64,000 nucleotides of DNA, taken from positions 108,507,741-108,571,740 of the forward strand of contig CM041465.1 in the NCBI GenBank assembly GCA_023213395.1, written 5' to 3'. The position numbers were made by a program, and so were the translations under genes. Shown here piece after piece: positions 32,724 through 45,365 of this stretch. The stretch is from Cycas panzhihuaensis (lineage: Eukaryota > Cycadophyta). The notes beneath the pieces were generated by a model. It saw nothing but the letters and a program-made list of their open reading frames with translations. It made no database searches and was not told the DNA's origin. The first letter of the stretch is position 1; every line of letters begins with the position of its first letter.

Positions 32724-33300
32724 TGACACCTTTATTTGGTTCAACACTTTGAGGTATTAGTAATAAGTAAGTTTAGTCTTCTATTGCCTTATAGGAGATT
32801 GAGGTTTCTACCTCTATAATTAAATTATAAAGATCTAAAATTTCTTCTTTATTTCCCTAACTTCTTAATTTCCTTTCCAACCATCTTATTATGTTGTCTC
32901 ATCCATTGTTTTTCATAGTGCCTGGCCTTATGAATGGTCTCTTATAAGGTCTTTAACTTAAGTATCTTGATTTTATTCTATATTCCTTTATTTACTCTAC
33001 CAAGGAACTTATTCACCTTCACTTTATTCTCTTGTATATAAAGTACACACTACAACATATTCATGAACTATATTTTATATTCATTTATCAAGGTCCTTCC
33101 CTATTTTAGTTCACAAAAGACCTCTACTTTCTTATTACAATATTATTCTAAAAGGTATGTCTGCTTGAATACTTTATAAACTTACTCCACCTAATGTCAC
33201 TTATGGTACTCCAACCACAAGGATGACTCACCTATAAAGTTATACACTACTACTTTTACCTTCTTATTAGAATTGAAGTCATTCTAGATGAAACACTTTT
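29690..33300 (-). pseudogene. gag-pol remnant of element C
   Basis: Leftward, gag is near 33270-32870 (ends ARHYEKQWMRQHNKM). RT is near 31990-31380 with TSPWGAPILL, IKNKHPLPNIDSLLD, MPFGLTNAPINLMYMMN and MVVFIDYILIYSKVREEH; YIDD has become FIDY, losing the second Asp. RNase H is near 31020-30720 (YPIHNLELVVIIHKLE, HYLLG, then FDFKVHHSKGNENKFNNTLSQ). Integrase is near 30470-29690 (MVDKLTKSTYF, LYGVSKCIISNKDNKLASKF). Both visible integrase Asp positions are Asn (MINFI, ISNKD), as expected from C-to-T change on the other strand. The style 'YLD.FVVVFIDDILVYS' and 'THDLELAAVVHALK' is typical of the Tekay/Del lineage. Confidence 0.82.
32674..32723. repeat. (TA)n(GA)n microsatellite
   Basis: About 13 TA units pass directly into about 12 GA units, within the gag/protease area of element C. 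It is a simple repeat, useful as a marker only. Confidence 0.97.
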
Positions 33301-33960
33301 GCATATTAAATAACTAAGATTCTATTTTATCCTTTTTCTTGATTTTTCCATTGAAAGTTGGTGGATTCACCTTTCTCATCTCAAATTCTACTGTATTCTT
33401 CCTTATTCATGTCATTTTTGTATCAATATTAAGGTTTTATTAAAGGACATTATGCTTATAGACTAGTGTTCCTCACTTCATTTACGTATTCTTTTCCTAG
33501 TCCTTCTTCTTGAGTATTTACGAGTTCACAATTCTTGCAATCTACTTCTTCTCCCATTACTTCTTATGTTTTGAATCCTTTTATACCTTTCTTATTCCAT
33601 GGTCCTCTAGATATTATAAAGAATAACTTCATGTTTCTTAAGAATCCTCTTATTATCCTCTCTCTACCTCTTTAACCACTTTTGTAAATTTTAAATTATT
33701 TATACTGATGCCACTAATACATCATTTTGTGGGTTTAGTTTATGCCATAGGAACTCCTCAGTTTCTAACTCTTCAATGTTAATATTAAATTGGCTCTCTT
33801 AGGCTAACTATGTATCATCCTTAAACCTATCTATTCTTTGCTCTAATAAACTCTATTTCAAATAGTTAAATAACAATTAGGTAATAATGTAACTTAATAA
33901 TACTTATCAATTTCAAATCTATTATTTTAAGGGTGGCATTTAGAAGACTTTGGAACCTAG

Positions 33961-34054
33961 GCTTTAATACCAACTATCACTGCCTAATTAGTTGTTATGC
34001 ACTAATACCAACTATAACAACCCTTTGTGCCACTACTATTCTCTAAATACCAAC
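33961..34054 (-). other. primer binding site of element C, in three tandem units
   Basis: Read leftward, TTGGTATTTAGAG directly follows the LTR end TGTGACA. Two further units, TTGGTATTAGTGC and TTGGTATTAAAGCC, follow at ~40-base spacing, each preceded by an LTR-end-like GTTATAG or GTGATAG. TGGTATCAGAGC is the usual complement of initiator-Met tRNA in plant elements. Confidence 0.7.
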
Positions 34055-37000
34055 TGTCACAACCCAACCTACCTTGACATGCTTACATGTAGTGTGATTA
34101 AGATGTGGTGATAATACACTAAGAATTTATAGTAATTCTAACAACAAACCATATACTAATCTACAGTTTATAGAGATGATCAATATACATACATAAAACC
34201 TCTTATTTTTTCAACTAAGTTTTATGTAAAAATTGTAAGTGACCATAACCAAGTAACAGTATATAATCATATCCAAGGCCTTATAATATAAAGATGAAAC
34301 TTTATATTATGAGAAAGAGATGAAGTTGGACAACCATATTATAATAAAAGGATTCTCCTATCTAACTAATCATGATCCTATACAAAACTTCCCCTAAACC
34401 AAAGTAGAATATATGAATGAAGAAGTATTAGATTTTGTAGTCTTCATATACAACCTTTACATAAGTTGTCCTATCAATGGATGCCTCAAGGTCCTTTTGA
34501 TAGAACTTTATAATAAAAGAAGTTGACTCAAAGTAGCTATTATTGTGTGTAAGTATATCTTTACTTAAAGTATCATCAATCATAGATATGATAGTTATCT
34601 CTTCTCAAGTCATGCTTATTCTTCTAAATATACTAGTGATATTAAGTCACTTAGGGACCCCTATAAATCTAATCTTAAAGGACTATCTTATTGTGCCATA
34701 TAACCAACCATCATATAGGTTAAAACCAATACTTAAGGGAAGTAACTAACTATAACCCTTATCATCAGGTTATCAATGGGTGGAGTAACTAACTTAATGT
34801 CATATAAATATGGCTCAAAGAGACTACCCAACTCAACCCATTCTATAGAAATAATCAAAGAGAAGTAACTAGATCAACTCTAATGCAAATAACATTAATA
34901 ACAGAGTAAAGAGGTGCAACTAAATCAACCCTATCTCATAAGAAAACCTTTACATCCAATAATAGTAGTTTAAGAAAATTATAAATATAAGTTACCTACA
35001 AGTCTTTGTTAAGTCCCAAGTATGCCTTTTCTACAATAATATAAAATCTAAGGTATAACTTTAACAAGCTTCCCTTCTAAGTTCTAGTGGAGTAACTAAT
35101 TAAACACCATATATATGAAAAGCTTAGGAAAAGAAACTAACTAAAAATCTCTAATTAAATATTCACTATCTTTCTTTAAAGAGCTCAAGGAGAGAAACCG
35201 ACTTAAAATCCCCACTAAAAAGTGTTATACATTATTCTTATGATTTTCCTTTATTATAACTCTTCCTCTACATGTTTGATAATTTCCTATATTGTCTCTA
35301 CATGTATGTGTTACACTCTCCCCTTTTCCTCTTTTATTTGCTTGCCTTTTATTCCTTTCCCTAAATTATCCATAATACTAGGTGAAAGTTATGGAACTTA
35401 GTGGTTAGAATAATGCATATAATGGTAGTAAAGAATATCTTATAATTATTATTATTCTTAATAACTATTGATTACTTATTACTCCTACTTTTATAAATAT
35501 TATCTCATAAGAAATTTCTAAGTGGTCCCTATCTATCCAAGTGTATAGATGACTTTAATATGATTCCAAGAAGATTGATTTGATAAAATTCTATCAACTA
35601 ACAAGAAATTTATGAATGAAAATATGAAGGTCTATTAATTACTCTTCTTGTTGCCACACTATTCTTTTGATGTTTTAGGCCAATGGGTTCACTATACAAG
35701 TATGATTAATTAGATTTATTTATATAGATATGAATGCCTTTGAATCAAGATTCTAGTGCATCTAGAATCATGTAATTTTGAGTTCAAATAAATGAGATAT
35801 CACTAAATAGTGAAAGTTATCTCAAAGTAATTTTTACTTATTTTTATGAGTTTAATTACAAAATCTAAAAATATTACCTTAAGTAATTACTAGGCATAAA
35901 ATTTCTTTACATAAATCAATAACCCATATAGAGAGATTTAAATTAATGGCTATAGGATAAAAAATAACTAAGGATTTAGAGAGTTATGATGATTTTAATG
36001 AAGTATAAATTTTAATAGCTTTATCTACCACTTTTTTATAAGCCCTTTTCCCATGTCATTTCTTCCCCTTAATTCTTCTCCCATGAGTTCTTCTTCTACA
36101 AGCTTTCCATGTAGGACTCTTTCATACAAGGCATTTCCCATGTGGGCCTTTCCTGCTTGGGATTTTCCTACTTGAATTATTCATGCTTGGACCTCTCCTG
36201 CTTATACATGAAAATTATAATATTTTTACAAAAATATGGTTTTGAGGCACATTTTTAAATGGAAATAACTTCCATGTCTAATGTTGGATATGGGACTTTC
36301 ATTATTCATTAAAAAAGTTATTAATATTCTCTTCATTATGTAATAGTTATACAATGCTAGAAGATATATTATGATAGTTTTTTATTCATTCAAACTTACC
36401 AACTTAGTGAGTTCTTCTATTTCTCTATGTGGTGAAGTTTAAACTTTGTAATATTGAACTGCCATAACTTTTCCATATGATATCAATTTTGGGACTTTTA
36501 CCACTTCTTAAAAAGATCTTAGTGACCACTTTTATATGGACTAAGACTTAAAATATATTTTTAAAAGTATAAAATAGGTGATTATTATAGAACATAACCT
36601 TTAAGTTTGATTTTACTCTTTAGTAATTTGCCTATTAATCATTCTAGTAACTTTAGATTCATATATCTTTTCCTTTTGAGGTTTATTTTTAACAATTAAC
36701 TAGTTGATGGAAAGCTTAAACTCGAACCTCTCACCTTATGATATGTTCTCTTGTAAATCATATATTTAACCTAAGTCTATCATCACTTGGGAAATGCTCT
36801 TTTGTGGATTTGGAACCATACATGTTGCTACCGAAACTTTTCCTACCTCTCTATTCCTCTTTCATTCATATCATCTGCTCCTATTATCTTCAAAAGAAAT
36901 CCAGTTGGCTTCTATATCAATGTAGGTCATAATAAAATAAATATTATATCATATGAAGTGTTAGCATAAAAATTTAATACCTTACCATTAAATCCCAAAA

Positions 37001-37305
37001 TAGACTAACTAATTATTCTAGAAACATAAAATGGTTTATTATAATACTTGGTGGAGTATAAAATAGACTTTCACCTCATAAAGATAAATAAGTAAATAAA
37101 AGTACTGTACCCTCACACCTAGCAGACTATAAAATAGCCTCCATGTTACATAGGGTGAACAATAAATAAAATAAACTAAGTTAGTGTAAACTATGAAGAG
37201 AAGTGAAGAAGATAAGGAATAGATAAAGAAGACTATTGATAATCTACCATGAGAAAGTAAAAGCATTTAACCCAATGATAATCACCTCAAGATTAGGTCC
37301 TTACA
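34055..37305 (-). repeat. 5' LTR of element C (3.25 kb, outer edge tentative)
   Basis: The inner edge is firm: TGTGACA (minus strand) ends at 34055 against the primer site. The outer edge is my best guess: TGTAAGGACC (minus strand) at 37305, a start typical of Tekay-type LTRs. There is no second LTR in the window to confirm it. I see no gene in it; short open frames at 34543 and 36738 lack any recognisable domain. Confidence 0.5.
36080..36215. repeat. degenerate ~15-bp tandem repeat
   Basis: Variants of CCTGCTTGG with a T-rich spacer recur about six to eight times (CCATGTGGGC, CCTGCTTGGG, CCTACTTGAA, CATGCTTGGA, CCTGCTTATA). It lies within the proposed LTR of element C. Confidence 0.45.
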
Positions 37306-39781
37306 TTGTGTGAGAGGTATATGTAAGAAATTAGGTGTAGGATGATGATGACAAATGATAAGTATAAGGAGTGAGGTTAGGGGAAATAAGCATACGAGGG
37401 GAATACATATGGTATAAAAAATAAAGTAAGGGTAACAAGGGAAAAATACGATGTGTGTTTAGGATATGACTAGTGTTAATATATATAAAATATTAGTGGG
37501 GTTGTAGGGGGTAAGAGGTTAAAAAATATTAATAATGCATGTGAGACTTTCATAATGGGATGAATAAGGAATGAAGTGTATTATTTATTAGAAAAGGATT
37601 CTGGTGGAAATATATAGAGGGGATATTTAAGAAAAATATAGGATGCCTCACCCACCCTAATCTTCAATCATTTAATATAATTTATAACATATTTTCCATT
37701 AATTATAATTGTCAACCTTAGATGGAATAAGCACATGCGTAGGTGTTGATTTGATTATCACACTCACTAAATTACACTAATACCCAAGTGGGTTTATTAA
37801 AGAGAAACTAGATACAAGTTCCATGGCTTTTAGAGTTTCCCTCCTAGTAATTCCTTTTTTGTTCACATCATGTATCTAGATCTATTTTTCTTTTTCTTTT
37901 AAGCAATTTAGCCACATTTTATTAGTGGATTTATTATTCACATCATTTACAATACATATGCACTTAGTTCTTGAAATATTTGTTTGTACATATCACATGT
38001 ACATAGGCCTATGGCATTGAATATCATGTAGAATCATACTATAATATATTAAAATATATCAAAGTATGCCCTACACACCTGTTAGGGCCTTTTGCTAGCT
38101 CCCATTTATAATAAAGGATTATTAAATATCAATATAAAGTAAAATATAAGAATATAAAATATATCATGACATATACGCCATGGGTATCAAGTACAATGTT
38201 ATACATAGACTTATCAAAGTATCCCATTTCCATTAATATTATGTGATAACCTAGAGAGAATTCATTAGTGATATTTATGGGTAATACTTTAAATAAATTC
38301 CAATGATTTACTACCATGGTATGATGAAACACAATATGACTTCAATAGTAGGAGAAAATACTTTAGTACCCAACAAAATGCTAATCACTAACTATGTAAT
38401 TCTTGCTAACACTTACAAGGGTTTCTAAGTGTCATGGTCATAAGGCATTCTACCATTTTTAACATCTGATTTATCATGTGGGGGCTTAGTTGTTAAGTGT
38501 ATGGTTTTAATAATATAATGTAATACTTAATGTAATTTTACTTAAAGTGGGCCATTGATTTGAGCTAAGATAACTTGACCTCAGTTTCCTAGTAAATATA
38601 TGTATTACATTAATAAATATTGGTGTGATAATTACCTCTTCACTCACATATATTATGATCACAAGTTTAGTTGTAATCTCTGAAAGAAAAGTGATGAGAT
38701 GAATCTTTCATTAAACCTGCAATTATAATTGCAACACACAATAATCATATATAAAATAAATCTTTAGTAAAAAAATGGATCTAAATATAATTAGAGTTTC
38801 CAATATGTATTATGGTGTGGGAGTTGAGGGGAGGAGGAAGAAAAACACAAGGACAAAAGAGACTCACTCAACAACACCAAATCTTAAAAAGAAAAAAAGA
38901 AAAAAAAAACTTTCCTCCAAAAACTAAACAAAAGTGAATGTATCTCCTATAGAAATCGTTAATGAAGTTATTATCGATGCTATTACATATCATTTTATTT
39001 AGAATACTCACTTTAATTAGACAAGGTCACTATTTAATGATTATAAAGTTCAGGGAAATAACTTAGATCTCTTCTAAATATGCCTTTACATAGAACACCT
39101 CTTTATTATATGACTTACTATATTTAGTATGATACCATATTTAATGTTATATGGTATCTTTTTATTCCACCACTTACTATATCTAAGTTTATAAAAGGGA
39201 AGTCCCATGTTAAATAAGCTTTGCCACTCTTGTATGTCCATGGATCAATTGGTGTCTTACATTAATACCATTGCATCTAATATGTCATAAGTTTATAAAT
39301 ATCATATGCTTCAAGCTAAAACAAGTAATCAAGTAGATGGTGATCCTTGGAATACAAGAAAGCAAAAAGTGGTATGGGATGCATTATTCCAAATTTAATT
39401 CTTCTTTATTTATATTTTTTTAACTCAAGTGAGATTTTAAATTTTAATCTCATATATACAAAGTCAATAGAACACGATTTTATGATGGAATTAAATGCTA
39501 AGAAAGTTATTAATTAATTCAATTTAACGAATTACAAGCTATGGCATCCCATTTCCTTGAATCTCACTTAAACTAATTTAATCATAACACTGCATATGGG
39601 ATTGATAAATGACAAAAGAGAAGATGCTAGATGTTGACTAGAATTTATAGAGTTATAAAACTCCATAGTCAACTAATGAACATCTTCTATGTTTAGTGTA
39701 GGCCAATTACCCATGAGAAGAAATTATTTTTGAGTTTAGGTTAGAAGAGATTAGGAAAGATGGAGAACATTAACTACTACA
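37306..39781. other. AT-rich DNA, no gene recognised
   Basis: I see no domain, primer site or conserved repeat in these ~2.5 kb. There is an A-rich run at 38886-38912. A short plus-strand stretch near 39325-39385 is free of stops but matches nothing I know. It is probably older transposon debris. Confidence 0.5.
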
Positions 39782-39907
39782 ATGGCTTCTAAAATAGTGC
39801 TCTTAGTTGCTCTTGTAATTTTCATTTTGACATCTTGACATATAACAAGTTTTGCTCAAGAATCTGAAGGGTGGTTTCTAAATGTTAAAGATGTAAGCAC
39901 ATGTTAA
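39782..39907 (+). pseudogene. fragment with secretory-signal-like start (unrecognised gene)
   Basis: MASKIVLLVALVIFILTS has the basic N-terminus and hydrophobic core of a plant secretory signal peptide, as in cell-wall glycine-rich or other small secreted proteins. A TGA follows. Beyond it the same frame gives HITSFAQESEGWFLNVKDV up to TAA at the edge of element D. It may be the broken first exon of a host gene trapped beside the transposon, or a chance frame. There is no other support. Confidence 0.25.
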
Positions 39908-42900
39908 CACTATAAATGAGCATATCATCAGAGAAGACAATGATGAATTTTTGAAGGTAAGATGAAAAAGTCTTATTCTTGAGGAATCAGAAGGTATTAG
40001 GGGTATTATATAGCTCAAATGGTATGACTTGAAACTCAAAGTATCCATAACAAGTTTAGAAGGTTGTTTTGTGCTTATCTTTAGGTGTTATTAGTATTTG
40101 ATAGTATTTAGATTACAAGTCTGATTTAGAAAAAAATTATGGCCACATGTATCTCATCTAATATATCATCAATCTAGGGGGTGGGGAACTTATTCTTAAT
40201 GATTAATTTATTGAGTTCTCTATAATCAATAAAAAGTAAGAAAGAACCATCTTTTTTGTGAATTAGCATAATGGATAATACATAAGGGCTTTTACTAGGG
40301 CATATTATTCCTATGTCTATGAGTTCATTAGTAATATACTCAATTTCATTCTTTTGAAAGTAAAAATTTTGGTATGGATATAGTTTGGTGGGGTTATGGG
40401 GGTTCTTGAGTTCTATGGTATGGTAAAACCCATGATCAGAAAGAAGGTTATTAGTTAAAGGGGCAAAGATAGGTTAGCATTTAGTTAGAATGGTTTGAAT
40501 ATCTATGTGGACTTTTGACTTTAGTTGAATGCTATTAATGCAAATAATATATTTGATACTACCATCAAGTTGCCTACTCATCTACTTAGGTGAAAGTTTA
40601 TGTGGTTGTGACTAAAGACCATAATTTTTGTGAGTTTACCCATGCTAGTCTTTAAACATTATAAATGGATTATTTGAGGAAATATTGGTGCTATAACTAC
40701 CTAATATTTAGAGCTATTAGACTCCTTGGATGGAATCTAATCCCTCAATAGATAAGGCATAAAAATCTAACCTAAGTTGAAATGTATTGATTTGGACTTA
40801 AAGATTTCAAAGAACTCTGACATAATGAAGGGAGTAGTGGCCTAGTAAAGAATAATTAAAACTTGTATTAGTTCAATGTAGGGATTTAGTTATCTAGCTA
40901 CTATAGTATATATGAAGTTTAACAATATACCATTATTGATCAAAATTATGATGGGAGTCTTCCTTAGTGTCCTTCTTATTCATAATAGGTCAGGCTTGTT
41001 ATAAGATGAAATAATAGATAAGGAGGATTCAGGTATAGGATTAAGTGGTAAGGAAGTTTCTAACAGCATTTGATCTCTTGTTTCATCTTTGAATTCAAAA
41101 TTAGGGTCAATGATGAAGATTACTCTTTTAGATTTACATACATTACTATGCTTAGGAAACCATTTTTCTTGTACATTACAAGCATAGGCTAGCTTCCATA
41201 CACTTGTATAGCTCAGATGTAGGAATTTATACTGGTGATGATGATTATTTAATTACTAACCATTCTACTAACTATTATTAGTGATCCTCTGCTCAAAACC
41301 TTAGGGGCCTATATGGTTCTATCGACCTTAGACAATTGAAACACGATGAGTCTCTTCTAAACCTAGATGCTTACTCTATTGCAAACTTAGCTTTAACTAC
41401 CTTTACCATATTGATGGCATCTCTAAGACTAGGGGGTTAGTTGGTATTCAATCTCATTTGAATCCTTTCTCTAAGACTTGTTATGTATGTTTTAACTAGC
41501 ACCTATTTATTTGGATTTTGAGTAACTCTATTGTAAACATCCTAAACTCATCAGTATATGCTTCTATTGAAGTTGATTGTCTTAATGAAGTAATTTTCCT
41601 TAAAAATAATTGGTTTCATGTTTTCTCATAGTACTTAAAGAAGCATTTAGAAAATAGGTCCTATGTTTAATTTACTAGATATTTCTTAGTCCACTATTTA
41701 TACCAGTGATAGGATTTTCCTTCTAAGTGGATGGAGGTATATGTTAATTAATCAGCTTAGGACATCTAATTGAGTATAAAGTATGATTCTAGCTTACTAC
41801 TTCAACTATAAGATGCACTTTTATTAAGGTTTAGATCAAATATTAGTATATTGATTTTATGATTAAATGCTTATTGATATAGCCACTAAGGAGGTGTGGT
41901 TCCACTATGTAAAGTTCTAGATTATGAGGTGTTTATAGAGTTAGAGGTAGCCACTGAGATGAAACTAGAGAGTTGGACATACATGCATACAATCTCTTTG
42001 GTTAAATTTGTAACATCCATTAAAATATTTAGAGGTATCATATTTATCCATGTCCTACATTGTAAGGAACTATGTTTCTAAAGAAGAGATATGCTTGGAT
42101 TGGTTTAGTGGCACCACCATTTATAAAAGATAGAAATGGAATGAATGAAGAAGATGTAGTGAGAAGAAAGGAGTGCAATAAATGGGAGATATAAGATATA
42201 ATGGATTTTGATCAAATAGGAAAGATAAGTAGAATGAACATTAAAGAAGTGGGAATGTATGAAAGGGAAAAAGAGGGAAACTGAGGTAGAATATAGGGTG
42301 CCTATAAGCTATTAACCCAAAAATGTAAGTACGAAAATCATCTAGTACACTTATACAAGTTTGAAAAGCTTGTTAGGATAATAGATATGTGTGGTAAGTA
42401 GGAAATTGAGACCTATGAAACCCACAAGATGCCTATAGGCTAGTCTTCCATAAAAATGAATATTAAAAATGACCTGATAGAGACTAACCAACATGACACA
42501 CTAATTGAAAAAAGATGTATAAATTTTTATAGTCATCTTAAGTGTTGTAGACTCCTTTTGTTTTTTTTTCTTTTATGTTGATTCTAACGGTTCGTGCCTC
42601 ATTTGAATATGACAAGTATTAATAAAGATGTGACTCTTTCTTTTTCCTTTTTTTTTTTTTTCAAGATTGATTAAAGGGTCTAAAGGATTAAATTTAGTTG
42701 GATTGAATATTAACTATGATATGAGCTGGATAGGACATGGGCAATACTAAGCATTTAGACATGATCTTAATACTATGTTTTTAGATGTTGACTGAATTGA
42801 AAAATCTTGGGAGATATATTGTAAAAACTTGTAGAAATATAATGAGTGATCTAGTTTTATAGTCTTGTTGAGGAGAGGTTTTCTAATTTATATTCAATAA

Positions 42901-43655
42901 TAGGTCACAATTATTTCTTCAATTTTATAGTTATTCTCTAATAGCATAAATAGAAGTATAATAGTCTAGGGAATTTTGTATGGAATACTTATGTAACCAA
43001 TGATGTATAGGTGATATGGGAACTTACCAAACTCTACCAAAGGAGTGTTTAGCTCTATTGGCTTTCTAGTAAACATCCTTATCATTATTATAACTTGGTC
43101 TAATATCTCAAGGCACTACCTATAGAGGAATATACATCCCCATAAGGTCTATAGTCATGTAGGAGTATTTGAGTAGGGTAACTTTCAGGTGCTAACCATT
43201 AACTTATGCACCAAAAAGGGATAAATGATTACTAATCTTTCTATTCTAAGCTAGTGAGCAAACTTGTAAGGGACCTCTTATATACTCGAAGGTATATAAA
43301 GGCTCAAATTTATAGCTAAGATTTGTCTAAGGCCTAGGTATTGGTACAATATATACCATACTTTATATAGTGGTGTATACCTAACTATGTTTAGCTAAAA
43401 ATGATAGATCCTCATAATGTTTATAGACCCTTGTCAGAGGGTCTCTACCTATATTCTAAGGGAAAGGAGGGTAGGACTTAGGATTTTGACTATACTTCCC
43501 ACTTGTAGCTAATTGACATAAAGTAATATAACTTTAACATAAAATTAGTTGTAAGAAAAGATTTCAAAAATCATGAAGGAGAAAAATAATTTCTTTTCTT
43601 GTAGCTTTTTAATACTCCTACTAGGTCTCTATACCTCACTCTAATACCACTTAAT
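39908..43655 (-). mobile_element. decayed gypsy element D (5' part: primer site to RT)
   Basis: Reading leftward from a primer site at 43649: about 1.9 kb of unrecognised leader, gag near 41720-41280 (LRKITSLRQSTSIEAYTDEFRMF), a protease area, then RT from about 40440 to 39908. RT shows YQNFYFQKNEIEYITNELIDIGIICPS, HKKDGSFLLFIDYRELNKLIIKNKFPTP, IDDILDEI and FIIVFSDDMLIYS. The YxDD equivalent is SDD. The element stops just after this motif, so RNase H, integrase and 3' LTR are missing. T-rich runs occur near 42560 and 42648. The motif set is chromoviral; it is not the same family as element C. Confidence 0.72.
43637..43649 (-). other. primer binding site of element D
   Basis: TGGTATTAGAGTG on the minus strand is a near match to TGGTATCAGAGTG, the complement of initiator-Met tRNA. 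The LTR expected to its right, before composite B, is short or truncated, and I cannot define its ends. Confidence 0.5.
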
Positions 43656-45360
43656 ATGAATTCAACTAATAATTTCTATATCAATAGAAGCTTATTAGAA
43701 GAAAAAGAGCATAATAGATATTTATTATCACTATAATAACTTAGATTACATCAAAAGTATAAGAAATGAGTCTAAAAAAGCTTAAAGAACACCAAAAGTT
43801 AATATGTACATAAATACAATCTCATAAGAAAAGATTATGACATGATATATCTCTTTACAAATGCTTGACCTTAAGTAAATAAGGGTGGCCATATTTTCTA
43901 ACATCATGTGGACCATGCAACCTTTAATCTCATTGGTGGAGATATATAACCCATGCACATAAATTAAGAATTAACTTTAACATTCTCCACCTTAATTATA
44001 TGTTTTGATAATTGACATTAACCTTTTTCATCTTAACAACGAGGTTATATGCTTATATGTGACTAACCTCAGGAGGTTACTTAACACCCCATTCTTTATA
44101 TCTTCTTCTTCTTACTCATGTCTCACTTCCTATAATCCCCTTCTTTATAAATGGTGGCTCTTGTATCTCAAGTAGAATGCATTTCGACATCAAAAACTTA
44201 GTTTGTAGATTTTTAGAAAGAAGTCAAGGCTAACATATCCTTTCTTATGTCTAAGTTAGACATCATAGTAATATTAAACCGAATGACTCAAATGATAACA
44301 TAATTATCATACTTGAACTTCTAATCTATAGGTAACGCATCTCAAGCATAATAATTGAGTAACCCTCCTCCAATCCAACCTTAATTTCACCACAAGATTA
44401 GTATTCCTATCTTTGATCTATATCCAAATAGAGATTGTGCTTGCACAAGGATAAGTAAACTCAAATCTTACTTTTCTCTTAACCTAATTACTAAAGAGGA
44501 ATAGCTAACATTTATATCTATTCATATAGAGGGTTATACACATCATTAGTATCATTGATGGCAATGGGAATACCCATTAAATAAGATATAGATAATCCTT
44601 TGTGCCTATTTTTTTGATCAATATGAAGAAACTTGGAATTAATCTTTCTTCAATCAATTGACTAGATTAAAATAGGTGTCATTAGTTGAAGCTTATATAG
44701 ATGAATTTTAAAACTTACAAAATGACATCACCTAAAGATCAGACAAGCAAACCTAGGTTAACAATTATATCAGAGGCTTAAAAGAGAATATCTAAATGTG
44801 CATAAGGACCATGAAAATATTAAATCTCAAAGATGTAATATGAATGACCAAAGCAGTTAAGGTAGACTTCATAATGGAAAGAATATATTTTCTCTATCAA
44901 GATTCTACATAGCACGAATGACCATGACATGCTAAATTCCATTTACAATGATCCTAGGAAATGAATCATATGGACCTACTTCAGAATATACTTTATAAAA
45001 ACCTATGAATAAACCAATTCAAGTCCCATGAGTAGAGGCACATCGACACATCACAATCAGCCTCTATATCTAGTACTAAAAAAAATAGATCCTTGAATAT
45101 GGTAAAGCTTGTAAAGTTAGAAAATGATCTTCATAATTGATCCTAGCATGTCCCTAGAAGATGACTTTGATTCTAAACTAGAATTTGATAAAGAATCTCA
45201 TTTCAAATCCCCCTCTACTTTAGAAATAGAAGTCTCCTTATCCGTGATAGCATCCTATTCAATCTCAAATCATTATGCATTAAAGAAACACTAAAGAAAA
45301 CACCTATTACTATTTTGATTGATGATGCTATATCATTAAACTTCATTGATATGTCTTTGG

Positions 45361-45365
45361 GTAGG
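45361..45365. other. empty-site equivalent of the Tat-2 insertion
   Basis: CTTTGGGTAGGTAAAT here is continuous where composite A has CTTTGGGTAGG, then 16.7 kb of Tat-2, then GTAGGAAAT. Only one GTAGG is present. Confidence 0.85.

Larger units (their letters stand above)
29690..34054 (-). mobile_element. decayed Tekay/Del-like gypsy element C, internal region
   Basis: A chromoviral Ty3/gypsy internal region reads leftward from the 5' LTR at 34055. The order is primer sites, gag, protease area, RT, RNase H, integrase. No 3' LTR is visible; the left end meets composite A near 29650-29690. Confidence 0.8.

Noticed and set aside
34055-37305. host genes in the long AT-rich stretch
   Set aside because: Only short frames with no domains. 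Primer-site position and terminal bases fit an LTR better.
42540-42665. T-rich runs as the A tail of a minus-strand SINE or processed gene
   Set aside because: No A and B box, no target duplication and no coding remnant next to the run.
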